Positions 53,801 to 64,000 of a DNA stretch of 64,000 nucleotides are shown piece by piece (position 1 is the first letter of the stretch; each line of letters starts with the position of its first letter). The translations under genes and the position numbers were made by a program. Source of the stretch: Acanthosepion esculentum (lineage: Eukaryota; Mollusca; Cephalopoda; Sepiida; Sepiidae); assembly GCA_964036315.1 (NCBI GenBank), contig OZ038498.1, positions 8,837,636 through 8,901,635 on the forward strand, given 5' to 3'. A model generated the notes under the pieces. That model did not search any database. It was not told the DNA's origin and saw only the letters and a list, made by a program, of their open reading frames with translations.

Positions 53801-54330
53801 AAGGACACATGGCATAGTGGATAAAGGCGTTAGTTAAATCCAGTGACAGAACCCAAAGAGTGTGAGTTTAATACACGGTTAACGCAGTGGAGAACTTGGA
53901 GAGGGGAATTAACAGGAGATAACTGATAACTGACATCCATTAAAAACATGGCACGTGGAACTAGAACAGTCGACCCCAGTGAGCGAAATAAAAGGTTCAG
54001 TTCGACATTTCAACCACCTGAAGAAGGCCGGAGCGTACAACGGCCGAAACGTTGTAATAAATATGGCGACAAAGATGAGGACAATAGTCCGAAAAATGTA
54101 AATAGTGTACATAATACCTCATCTCAGAAATATAAACAGATACTGAAAGGCCGAAACGTTGTAATAAATATGGCGACAAAGATGAGAACAATAGTCCGAA
54201 AAATGTAAATAGTGTACATAATACCTCATCTCAGAAATATAAACAGATACTGAAAGGCCGAAACGTTGTAATAAATATGGCGACAAAGATGAGGACAATA
54301 GTCCGAATAATGTAAATAGTGTCAAACTGT
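53801..54330 (+). mobile_element. SINE family A with 107-bp tail units, nested in the Helitron
   Basis: AAGGACACATGGCATAGTGG (A box inside) starts the copy, and GGCACGTGGAACTAGAACAG and CCTGAAGAAGGCCGGAGCGT follow. GGCCGAAACGTTGTAATAAA recurs at 54042, 54149 and 54256, a 107-bp period. It interrupts the Helitron coding remnant between 54340 and 53430. Confidence 0.9.
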
Positions 54331-54852
54331 CCTCTTTTATTGCATGTAAGTCGTGTAAATAATCCCATAAACTCTCGGAAAGTCCTCAAAAGACACTGGA
54401 CCTTAAACTTCATGCAGCAGAATTAACAGAAGTAAAAATATTCCTGGTGATTTGGATGCACTCTATGGACACGAACAAGTGTGCTATCTAATCTGATGTA
54501 TCTGAATATCTGGTGGTAATATAATGTTCTGACAAATGGATTGTTTGAACGGAGTTTGAAAAAGTCGTCAAAGTTGCTTCTCTTGGATTCATTGCCTGTG
54601 CTGCAGCTAATTTAAGTGTAAAATTAACTATTTGTCCATTTTCTAGATGTACTGCTAGTTGTTGGACAGCTGGATACCTGGAAACTGGATATCCTCCCGA
54701 AAGCTTTATTGCTACTGATATCTCTCGACCTTGCTGGTAATTACCGAAGACCTCTGGATTCATTTGGTGCTGGAGAACAAACATAGCAGCATCTGATCCT
54801 CCCCCCCTTTGTTTACATATTTTCATACATGCTTGATGGATTTCACTGAATT
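54331..54852 (-). pseudogene. Helitron Rep/helicase junction part
   Basis: The minus strand reads SNSVKSIKHV, then GGGSDAAMFVLQHQMNPEVF, GGYPVSRYPAVQQLAVHLEN, GQIVNF and AAAQAMNPREATLTTFSNSV, all typical of the region between the Rep and helicase domains of animal Helitrons. MKFKVQCLLRTFREFMGL at 54360-54413 continues it. The upstream part lies beyond the solo LTR at 55862. Confidence 0.85.
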
Positions 54853-55861
54853 TGAAAGAAAAGAGATGGTTTCAAGTTTAACACTGCCGTCCCAAGTATA
54901 AGGAGGAGGAAGATAGATTCCTATAGTCTTTCTTAGTCTCCGACGATACGCACACCCAAACCGTTCGACCAACTCACGAACAAAAGAAAAAAAAAGACCT
55001 CCCCTCACCCCTGCGAGATTGCTCGTTTTATATCAGTTCTAAATGGTCGGAATTTGCATACGTTACACGTCCGTAACTCATAAATAACACCCCCCCCCCC
55101 AGAGACGTTCGTGTTTTTATTGTTAACTTACTTTTTTTTCTTCGAATTTGTTATTGTGTCTAAATGAGTGCGTGGTTGTGTGAGTGCTTTTTTGAACGAA
55201 TGATAGTTTTTATACTTTTATAATCTCGCAATTCTTTTCGTCCAGTTAACTGATGTTTCTGCCATATTTAGGTATTGTGGGGGGGTCATTACTAACCTTA
55301 TTTTGTTTTAATGTAAATAGTATTTAATTCATATTGTAAATATTCATTGGGTTTTTTAAATTGTTATCCCCTCCCCATAGACTTTGAAATGTACATATGG
55401 GGACTAGTTAGACTTTCAAAGAGAATTTGATGTATTATGGTGGATGTAGTAAGAAAGGTAAGAGAGTATGTGTTGTTTTGGTGATAGGACTATTGTTAGT
55501 ATGTTTGGGTCAGTGTTTGTGACTAGTTAAGTTTAGAATTAAAACAGAAGAAGACCGTCCTTCCCCTATCCCCTTTTTGGCCTTGTGCCACATTTTGTAC
55601 TAGTTCAAATAAATACCTTTAATTGTTAACTTCCGGCATTCTGCAGGCAAAACACGTTCGCGCCCGTTTCGGATTCTAAGGTAGGCCATTTTTTTCTCCT
55701 TGATCGTCCATCATTCCATTTAACCAGAGACTGTTGCTAGATTTTCGAAAGCGTCCACTATTCTGCTTACATATCACGCATGCCACTCGTTACCTCTTAG
55801 AACGGAGAACTGTAGCCAGTTCAGCAAAACCCACAGACTGCTGCCTTTCACTTCCGCTACA
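54853..55861 (+). mobile_element. solo LTR inserted in the Helitron
   Basis: The element runs from TGAAAGAAAAGAG to TTCACTTCCGCTACA, with TG and CA ends. It is flanked by identical GAATT (54848-54852 and 55862-55866). It splits the Helitron Rep frame exactly at this point. GGCCTTGTGCCACATTTTG followed by AATAAA near 55608 suggests the polyadenylation region and a plus orientation. This motif is shared with the TGTTATG-type LTRs although the ends differ. No internal coding region remains. Confidence 0.85.
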
Positions 55862-56215
55862 GAATTGAAAAATATTTTCAGAAGGAAAGAATACTAAGGG
55901 ACGATTCCACCTATTTTATCAACTTGATACAGATTGCCAACCATTGCTTGAAATCCACCATCTTCAGATTCTCTTTTTCTGTATGATGAATATGCATCTT
56001 CAGTCTGTGTCTCTTGCAAGAAGCTTCTAGTATATCTCTTGGTATACATGTTGTCTTTCATAGAGTGAGAATTTGCTTCTTTGCATCACGTGGACCACGT
56101 CTGTTTTGTTTACCAATCCATACAATGATCAGCAGAAATGATGTCATCAATTTGATTTTAAGGAACTTTTTCCACCAACCAAATCAAAATGTGAGGATCA
56201 AGTAGCCCACGTTTT
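55862..56215 (-). pseudogene. Helitron Rep-domain remnant
   Basis: Minus-strand frames give FDDIKRGLLDPHILIWLVEK (the HxH neighbourhood of rolling-circle Rep proteins, here partly lost), NQIDDIISADHC, then MYTKRYTRSFLQETQTEDAY and RKRESEDGGFQAMVG. The frame runs into the solo LTR. The two-Tyr catalytic region was not identified. Confidence 0.8.
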
Positions 56216-56400
56216 ATGTCATCGAAATATTTTAATATTTGTTTTTCTATTTATACGTTATTTTTATGGATACAACGTATTTGAGTAAATACTCTGTTTT
56301 TAATTAAACAGTATTAATTTCATTTACCGGTCTGAATATTCGAGAAATTTCACAGAAAATATGTGTCATCCGACAGGAATCGAACCTGTATTACATACGG
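56216..56400 (-). mobile_element. SINE family D, copy 2
   Basis: The B-box region (minus strand ACAGGTTCGATTCCTGTCGG) lies at about 56370-56390. The body CAGTATTAATTTCATTTACC and TGGATACAACGTATTTGAGT matches copies at 15.3 and 60.4 kb. Confidence 0.82.
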
Positions 56401-56437
56401 AAAATATTTGTCGAGTTTAATCCATAACATATGTTGT

Positions 56438-56770
56438 CATTGTTTACGTTAGGTTACGTTTCGGAGCAGAAATGAATTATCGAGAAATGTCGTCGAATGT
56501 GTGTGTTTATAAGCAGTCATTTGATCTTTGCTAAACCGGAAGTCTTCTGTGGCTGCATAGGTTAATAGCACTTAAGCCCGGGATACATAGTAATGAGGTT
56601 TTAACTGAAAATCTACTCAAATATTTGATGGATTATACAAATAATATGGTGACATTGTTTAAGTTAGGTTACGTTTCGGAGCAGAAATGAATTATCGAGA
56701 AATGTCGTCGAATGTGTGTGTTTATAAGCAGTCATTTGATCTTTGCTAAACCGGAAGTCTTCTGTGGCTG
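56438..56770. repeat. 118-bp direct duplication
   Basis: The segment 56438-56555 (CATTGTTTACGTTAGGTTAC to CTTCTGTGGCTG) recurs at 56653-56770 with one visible difference (TTTACG against TTTAAG). The second copy runs straight into the SINE D head at 56765. Confidence 0.95.
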
Positions 56771-56905
56771 ATTCGGTTAATAGCACATCAGGCTAAATGA
56801 CGGAATACAGATTCGATTTCTGTCGGGGGACGCATATTTTCTGCGATCTTTATCGAACATCGAGGCCGGTAAATGTAAGTAATACTGTTTAATAAAAGTT
56901 TGGAA
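56765..56905 (+). mobile_element. SINE family D, copy 3
   Basis: The A-box-like TGGCTGATTCGGTTAATAGC and B-box-like AGATTCGATTTCT (56809-56821) are followed by the body GGACGCATATTTTCTGCGAT and GGCCGGTAAATGTAAGTAAT, to CTGTTTAATAAAAG where it is truncated. Confidence 0.82.
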
Positions 56906-57754
56906 TCGTCCAGATTATTCCACTCTTCAGACTCAGGTAGATCGCCACCCACCAGAAATTCTGGTAAACAAAAGCTTCGAAAAGTTGTTTGTCTCCAAAG
57001 TATAAAGTTCACAGTTTGTACTTACATTCCTGGTACTTCAATATTCACACGTGTATGCCTTCATATATTTGTTTTATCTTGTGTGTTCATTTCCTTTCTC
57101 GGTGGACGTTGAATAATCTTTAACGGCATACAAAACAAACTGTATATGAAACTTGGTATACAAAACTGCAAACTCTACTTACATTTTTATCTTATTTTTA
57201 TTTACTTCATTTCCTGTGTACCTTTCTAATTAATATTCTTATTTTTCTCCCCGATTTCTTTTTTTCATTACATGTTTTACTTTTTTTTTATTAGACGGTC
57301 TTCTTTTTTTTTCCTTTCCATATAACTTGCCACGGCCAGCTTTCTTTTTGACTAAAAAAGTAACCAATTCCGAAAAAAAAGAAAATAGCATTTTTAGATT
57401 TTGTAACCTCGTCTATGTTGGAATTCTCCATCCATAATTTTCATTCTTATTACTTTACATTCCCAATTCGAAGAATTCAACATCTTTGAATTTATTCATG
57501 TGAACTCCAGAATAAAGTAAAATCTCCCAAAATGGAGTTACAAAACTTGGGCGCATGACAAAGCATCAGAGCTACGATATTCTTTTTTTTAAAAACTCTT
57601 AATCACGGCAATATATAATTACATTTACATGACGAGTGAACCGCTTATATTAGCAGTAGAATGCTCAACGCCTGTTTTCGAATTGTCTTTAGTGTTTTAA
57701 ATTTTCTAAAATCCTTTTACATTCTTCCATAAAAGATCTCTTTACGTCAAAATA
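56906..57754. other. no feature recognised
   Basis: AT-rich sequence with T homopolymers. Confidence 0.3.
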
Positions 57755-58812
57755 ATGTTTTGTTTTTTTGTTTTTTTTGTTTTTTTAAGCTTTTCACCCC
57801 AAGCAAGGCTGGAAGCCACTAGCACGCAAGGGGTTACAGAAGGTTTGGAGGAAGAGTAGATAAGAGTGGTAAAGGAGGGGACGTGGAGAAAGATAGTGGA
57901 TCGATCAAGGCAAGGGGGTTACAGAAGATTTAGAGCGAGAGCAGATAGGAATGAAAGGGGGAAGGGTGTGGAGAAGGGAAGTGGATAGATCAAGGCAACT
58001 GGAGATGTCGATTGACGTTACACTTAAATAGTTGGAGATTGTATTTGTCAGGGAAACAGGAATAAGGAAGGGAGTTCCACAGGCGAGATGTACGAGACAT
58101 GAAGCTATTGGAGTAGAAGAGACGTCTACATCTAACAGTTTCAACGGTGAAGGGGTGGAAACGAGATGCCAGCCTCGTAGGACGTTTAAATTCATGAGGC
58201 CTAGGGACAAGCGAAAGCAGCTCCTCGGAGCAATTACGTATTTGTAAAAAAGACAGAGCGAGGCAACGGCACGTCTGTGAGAGAGCGACTGCAGACGAGA
58301 TGACAGATCAGGGCCAATTACATTGCATATCCGTCTCTGGATCTTATCAAGAACCCTGAGGCAAACAGCAGGGGCTCCAGACCATATATGGCAGCAATAC
58401 GCCATGCAAGGGCGAATGGTTGATTTATAGATTTGGAGGATTGATTCCTGGGAGAAAAATTTCCTGGTCCGGCTCAGGGAGCCAACTTTCCTTGCGGTGG
58501 ATGAAGCAATTGACTCAATGTATTTGTTCCATCTCAGGTCAGCGGACCGCGTGAGACCGAGCAGCCGCAGAGAGGAGCTCTCGAGAAGTTGGTCTTCAGA
58601 CATTCTAATGGGATGCAGGGATGGATCCCTGTGGTGGTTAATAGAGAGCAGTTTTGTTTTAGAGGCGTTAAAGTTAACCAACCAATTCTTGCCCCAGTTC
58701 ACAACCGATTGTAGGTCCTTTTCGAGACGAACTGCCAGGTTAACTTTGTCAGCATCACTAGATTTGTTTTTGAGGCAGGAGTAAATTGTGGTGTCATCCG
58801 CGTAGATGCCGA
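57755..58812 (-). mobile_element. 5'-truncated LINE (copy 3) with YADD motif
   Basis: This is the longest of three copies. On the minus strand it starts at about 58812 with IYADDTTIY, the RT catalytic motif, followed by LVNFNASKTKLLSINHHRDP, LRLLGLTRSADLRWNKYIES, IRPCMAYCCHIWSGAPAV and LSHRRAVASLCLFYKY. A frameshift near 58255 moves the C-terminal part into another frame. The ATG-initiated part spans 58702-57905. The 3' end is an A-rich tail (T-rich on plus, 57755-57788). Only the RT core C-terminal half onward is present. Confidence 0.92.
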
Positions 58813-59369
58813 CTTACTTTCTTATATGTGTGTGATTTCTTTAAAGGCTTCTTCGAAGTTATATTTATCATTACTGTTACCATCTATAAGCCCATTTTTC
58901 TCGTGATGATTAGCTAAAAATCTATATTTGTCAGTGGTTACCCACCGTGTCATCTGCAGGTGTTTTATAAAAGGAGGTGGGCTATTTTGCCGGTGCCGGT
59001 AAAATAGACAAACATGCTTTTAAGTTTATTTTACCGGCCTCGGTAAAATAGACACCAGGCTATTTTGCCGTTAAGTATTTTTTATTATTATTATGAAGGC
59101 AGGTAATGTTAAAAATAATAACATACAGATTTAACAAAGAAGAACAACAATTTATTTCACCATCAATTGTGAAGACAATTTAAAATCTTTTCCACCATCA
59201 ACTGTTAAAACACATGTTAAAAATATTTATTAATCATCAATTATTAAAAGAAATGTCGAAGTCTTTGAATAGTTTAAGTACTTCAGGCATAACAGTCTCT
59301 GCCAATCCCAAATTTGCCCGTGGGCATGGTTCTCTTACCAATACACTTCAGGTGCACCACTGAAGACAA
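58813..59369. other. short inverted CCGGTAAAATAGAC motifs, otherwise unassigned
   Basis: At 58975-59070 GCCGGTAAAATAGAC and CTCGGTAAAATAGACACC alternate with inverted TATTTTACCGGC and GGCTATTTTGCCG, a small foldback cluster. No gene was seen. Confidence 0.5.
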
Positions 59370-59425
59370 CAGTCACAGACCATAGAATGCATGTTGAATA
59401 ACATGCATTCTATGGTCTGTGACTG
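59370..59425. repeat. perfect 26-bp hairpin
   Basis: The left arm 59370-59395 (CAGTCACAGACCATAGAATG and ATGCATGTT at its inner end) is the exact reverse complement of 59400-59425. The loop is GAAT. No mismatch exists in 26 pairs. Confidence 0.97.
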
Positions 59426-59552
59426 CACAGCTCACACGATCATTCGGCTGACGATTTCAAGTCTGCATAAACATGTTGTACAGCTTTCTAAATAGCACGA
59501 ATGGCATCTTTGTCACTGACAAAGTCACCAAATATCTGCAAATCCCTGCACA

Positions 59553-59840
59553 CGCGTGCACACACACACACTCTCTCTCACACACACACACCCTCTCTCT
59601 CTCACACACACTCTCTCTCTCTCTCACACACACACTCTTTCACACATGCACACACACGCACACACACACTCTCTCTCTCACACACACACACACGCACACA
59701 CACACTCACACACTCTCTCTCACACATGCACACACACGCACACACACACTCTCTCTCTTCCACATACACACACACGCACACACAAACACTCTCTCACACA
59801 CACACTCTCTCTCTCACACACACACACACACATATATATA
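59553..59840. repeat. compound (CA)n/(CT)n microsatellite
   Basis: CACACA and CTCTCT blocks alternate, ending in a short TA run. Frames through it read His-Thr/Leu-Ser repeats and are artefacts. Confidence 0.97.
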
Positions 59841-60243
59841 TCAAATTCGTGGTGCAGTTCAATTTATATTACAATGAATCATTCATACAAAAAGTAAATT
59901 AATAAAGTTAATGATATAAATGGCGAAATCCTTTCTCTAACAATATCATATCAATAAATCCTTTTGTTATCAATAACACATTTTAAATAAAAATTTCGAT
60001 TCGAATTATATTTTTTCGAAACAAAATAATTTCCATGCCTGAAGAAGACTGAATATACAGTTGAAAGTACTTGCGTATTTAAGAAAGACCTTATATAACT
60101 TTAATTAAAGAAAACAAAAAAACAAGGATCATAACACTCATCGAGTGACTGGTAGGTTTATGCATCTGTAACATTTTGTTAGCGAAGGGATTTCGCCATT
60201 TTATATAATTAACTTTACTAATTTACTTTTTGTATGAATGAAC
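59841..60243. other. no gene; retroposon-tail-like motif
   Basis: CCTGAAGAAGACTGAATATA at 60034-60054 followed by CAGTTGAAAG resembles the CTGAAGA-stem-GAAA motif of SINE family A. Flanks around 59860-59960 and 60190-60250 mirror each other (TTCATACAAAAAGTAAATTA and its reverse complement), a further inverted repeat. Confidence 0.5.
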
Positions 60244-60248
60244 CATTG

Positions 60249-60568
<320 letters not shown>

Positions 60569-60699
60569 TCTTTGGACTCTGAACTTGAATTCTGGACGAT
60601 TGTTTTCGCCTGAATTTCATGTTTCTTTTTTTATTCCTTATTTTTCCTTGGGTATTGGTTTGTTCAAAGCTACTAACTAAGGTTTTTTCAAGCGAGTAC

Positions 60700-60702
<3 letters not shown>

Positions 60703-60777
<75 letters not shown>

Positions 60778-60831
60778 CAGTATTTTAGAACTAGGAATGT
60801 ATATATATATATTACAGTATTTTAGAACTAG

Positions 60832-60903
<72 letters not shown>

Positions 60904-60963
60904 TACAGTATTTTAGAACTAGGAATATATATATATATATATATTACAGTATTTTAGAACTAG

Positions 60964-61015
<52 letters not shown>

Positions 61016-61032
61016 CAGTATTTTAGAACTAG

Positions 61033-61088
<56 letters not shown>

Positions 61089-61111
61089 ATATTACAGTGT
61101 TTTAGAACTAG

Positions 61112-61171
<60 letters not shown>

Positions 61172-61187
61172 CTAGTTCTAAAACACT
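60703..61187. repeat. (TA)n interspersed with a 24-bp unit, ending in a palindrome
   Basis: Six direct copies of ATTACAGTATTTTAGAACTA (continuing GGAA) occur at about 60774, 60811, 60902, 60943, 61012 and 61091, each separated by TA tracts. A seventh, inverted copy at 61169-61187 (TTCCTAGTTCTAAAACACT) closes the array. It makes 61096-61187 a long perfect-looking palindrome with TA arms. Confidence 0.94.
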
Positions 61188-62284
61188 ATTTATATTTCTA
61201 ACAAAAAGCTTTGGTGCTTAATTTACTGGGACACGCAAAATACACTATAGATTTATAAAAAAAATATTCATTATCATTTTTTTGACAATTTTTTTTTTGC
61301 ATTATTTTATTTTTGATCCCAATAAATGCAGCGATTTAATCAGATTTTCTTGTATTTGATTATTTTCGTGTGCTCAGAAATCTTTCAATAAATATCTAGC
61401 TTCGACATCTTTCTAATGAAATGAAGATAACTCATAATAAATGTTTTCTGGATAATCTTCTTCTAACAGAATGCAATGCTGACAATGACACAAATGAAAT
61501 TGCTTTTGTTAAACTGATTTAGCTTCCTTGATTTTACTTTCACGTCTTCAACAGGAAAAATAACCTCTGTTGACGATGTCTTTAATTTTTATATTAAAGT
61601 CGCCAGAACCATTTTAGTCTAATGCAGAAGAGAAGCCGACAAATACACCCAGACTTTTATCATTGACGCAAAATGTTTTTTTTTCTTTCTGTCCGTATGT
61701 CTTTATCATTGCAATCTGAAGATACAAATTGGTGTTTAAACACGTATTTGACCAAAATGACAAGAAACACGTTGTTAATAACACGGCCAGTTATTTCATA
61801 TATAATTAGAACCCAGATTTTCGTCTCTTTTGGTTCTTGCAATTATGCTTTAGTGTGTCTCGGTTTTCCGTTTTAGAAATCAATAGCTGATCTTAAATCA
61901 ATATCAACTTAAAAGGAATATTTCCAGGCCATTTCTCCAGTATAAAATATATTCGGAAATAATTTACGTCTGAAAATCGAACTTAATGAATAGTTATGCC
62001 GAAGTAACGTTTTTCAAGCAAACCTCTTTTAATACGCATTATTCTCATCGAAATAATTTCGATTTTCTTTGGATGGTTAGCAGTTTTAAAGAACTTCGAA
62101 TGGAAATCGGTTTATTATTCTTATTATTTGTTTTATCATGTCCATCTCCTTTTATTAATTTTCTTTAGCAACTGCATTTTAAAATCACACAAAATAGTTT
62201 CCTCTGGGACCACGCTTAATAGTCACATAGCAGATTCATCAAGATGGACAAACCACTCCGGTCAGATTCTATAAGCTAAGCGGC
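61188..62284. other. no feature recognised
   Basis: AT-rich sequence. Short opposed frames at 61660-61876 match nothing I know. Confidence 0.3.
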
Positions 62285-62512
62285 AGTAAGCGCTCATCTG
62301 TGCTGGAGGGTTAAATTATTCGAGAGAGTCTATTCTGCATCCACGACACGGTCTTAGGCAGTTTAACGAATAGATGAACACAAGCATCGTCCAGTACCGG
62401 CTCAGGTACAGTCGTTTTGTTGTTGTTTTGTTTTCTTCTTTTTTTTTTTTAAAAAAAATGTCACATGTGAAAATATCTCCCAAAGGAAAAGAGATAGAGA
62501 AAGAGATGTAAA
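62285..62512. repeat. direct repeat, left member
   Basis: TAAGCGCTCATCTGTGCTGG to AAAAGAGATAGAGAAA matches 63775-64000 with scattered differences. It contains CACGACACGGTCTTAGGCAG and CAGTACCGGCTCAGGTACAG and a T-rich block. Confidence 0.9.
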
Positions 62513-63774
62513 AAAAAAATCCGATTCATGAAGTAGATGCAATGTGGACTAGGGTGTTATGAATAATCTAGAGTGGTCTCCTCTTGTTTTGTTGCTCTCC
62601 TCTTTGAGAGAGCTGTTTCTGTTTACTGAGACTATAAAAGGACATTATACGCGAACCTTATATTCTCAGTTGAATAAAGCTTTATTAAAGCCTACACCTT
62701 TGTACTTTTGTATGTGGACGTTACACAAATTCGAAAATACACAAAAAAATATGTCAACCGTAAAGGACATCTATGTTAATACTTAGGAATATAGTAAAAA
62801 TCTTGATGCTTCTAAATTCTCCAAACATCCGAAGCTCGCAAGGTAAATGAAAGGATTAGGATTTTCTTGTTCGTAAGAAACTAATTCATGATAAACGATG
62901 TTACAGTCTTCAAAGAGAGGGTTAGAAAAATAAGAAAATAGCAAGTGAAAAGAAACTAGATAACATTTTCAATATCAGAAATTACACAAACAAAGGAAAT
63001 TGATAAGGGACCCAAGATGGGTAAAATAAAAAGAAATTGGAGCTTATTTAATTACCTTTGAAGTGATTCAGAACATTTTCGTAATTCAGAACATTTTTTG
63101 GTCATCACGGAATCCGCTGTAATTCGAAGTTGCGAATTCTTCAACTTAACAGAGACTGTCTATTTTCAAATTGTATTACATTTCATGTGGCACAGACTCA
63201 AAAGAGGAAGTGGAAATGTCTGGTCGTCACTGACTATTCTCCACCAAGCTAATCTTACAAGTGAATCAATCACAAGAACTCATCCATCATTCAATCCTTC
63301 ATATACAATATATTAACAGGGATACTACACAAATCTTATGTTCATGTACATTTCGTTGTTGCTTTTTGGCAAAAATATATAAAAATATAGATGAAATCAG
63401 ACGGGAGGGGGATGAACCAAAATAACGAAAGTAAAGTACAACTAAACATTCAGACTCAAATAAAATATGTTAGTAAGAACCGTCCAGCTCACAGTTAAAT
63501 AAGAGTAGCCATTGTATTCTAAGCCGATAAGCAGAATCAATAGGCTCACTCACTCTAGGCGAGGGAGGGACAAAATAAATTAGGGAATGAGAAAATCAAA
63601 GGTTGATCTTTGTGAGAAAAAAAAGAGCACCATGATGCAATCCACTCCGCCAGAATTTTGGAAACGACACGCGGTACCGCTTGGCATTCGTGCCGGATGC
63701 CCCAATACGAACATCTCGGAATATTTGGGTGTCAATCTGAGGACAGAGCAGAGGATTCGTACATAGATGGATGT
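62513..63774. other. interval between two direct repeats, no coding motif seen
   Basis: About 1.26 kb with only short frames (62559, 63098, 63596) that I do not recognise. Confidence 0.35.
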
Positions 63775-64000
63775 TATAAGCGCTCATATGTACTGGAGTG
63801 TTAAATTATTCGAGACAGTCTATTCTGCATTCACGACACGGTCTTAGGCAGTTTAACGAATAGATGAACACAAGCATTGCCCAGTACCGGCTCAGGTACA
63901 GTTATTTTGTTGTTGTTGTTGTTTTTGTTGTTTTCTATTCTTTTTTTTTAAAGAAAGGTCACATGTGAAAATATCTCCCAAAGAAAAAGAGATAGAGAAA
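63775..64000. repeat. direct repeat, right member, cut by window end
   Basis: Second copy of 62285-62512. The homology is still running at the window edge. Confidence 0.9.

Noticed and set aside
59473..59902. His-Thr-Leu-Ser-rich frames of up to 134 codons
   Set aside because: Translation of a (CA)n/(CT)n microsatellite.

Overview
The window looks like intergenic or intronic DNA of a repeat-rich animal, most likely a mollusc and plausibly a cephalopod (an inference). It is AT-rich. It holds several tRNA-derived SINE families, decayed Tc1/mariner, hAT and Helitron DNA transposons, a short-LTR Ty3/Gypsy-type retroelement, LINE and Penelope-like fragments, very long (TA)n tracts and several satellites. 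I found no convincing host protein-coding exon, no bacterial-type operon, no CRISPR array and no intact transposase or reverse transcriptase. Every recognisable coding stretch is a broken piece of a mobile element.

Layout. 0-3 kb: TATC microsatellite and the first copy of a VNTR-bearing retroposon. 4-10.3 kb: LINE tail, a mariner, and a three-level nest in which a hAT element holds a mariner that holds a VNTR retroposon. 11-14 kb: (TTA)n and a 20-bp TG-rich minisatellite. 14.8-20.6 kb: SINEs, a Tc1 element, an internally deleted mariner, a SINE carrying a hammerhead ribozyme, another VNTR retroposon and three tandem 5S-rRNA-like units. 21-23.6 kb: a pogo-like tandem array and a solo LTR with a TTATG target duplication. 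24.3-29.7 kb: a SINE, then an inverted-repeat element split by a 4.3-kb LTR retrotransposon that is itself split by a MITE next to its reverse-transcriptase catalytic motif. 30.7-33.3 kb: a MITE-like element and an 85-bp satellite with a trimeric higher-order repeat. 35.8-42.1 kb: LINE tail, a second LTR copy with internal tandem repeats, a Tc1 remnant and two VNTR retroposons. 43.6-44.9 kb: two SINEs head to head, each with a 98-bp tail array. 46.3-50 kb: SINEs, two more hammerhead-bearing SINEs, a Penelope-like endonuclease fragment and a TIR element. 50.5-56.2 kb: a SINE palindrome and a Helitron on the minus strand broken by a mariner, a SINE and a solo LTR. 56.2-64 kb: SINEs, a LINE tail with the YADD motif, a perfect hairpin, microsatellites and a direct-repeat pair.

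Two systems deserve most attention. First, a non-autonomous retroposon family of five copies, four with 10-13 bp target-site duplications. It has a fixed head, an internal tandem array and a fixed tail rich in AAACC, an architecture that recalls primate SVA elements. Second, tRNA-promoter SINEs that carry type I hammerhead ribozymes, with all three stems traceable base by base in two of three copies. Target-site duplications and interrupted reading frames also allow the relative order of many insertions to be read directly.
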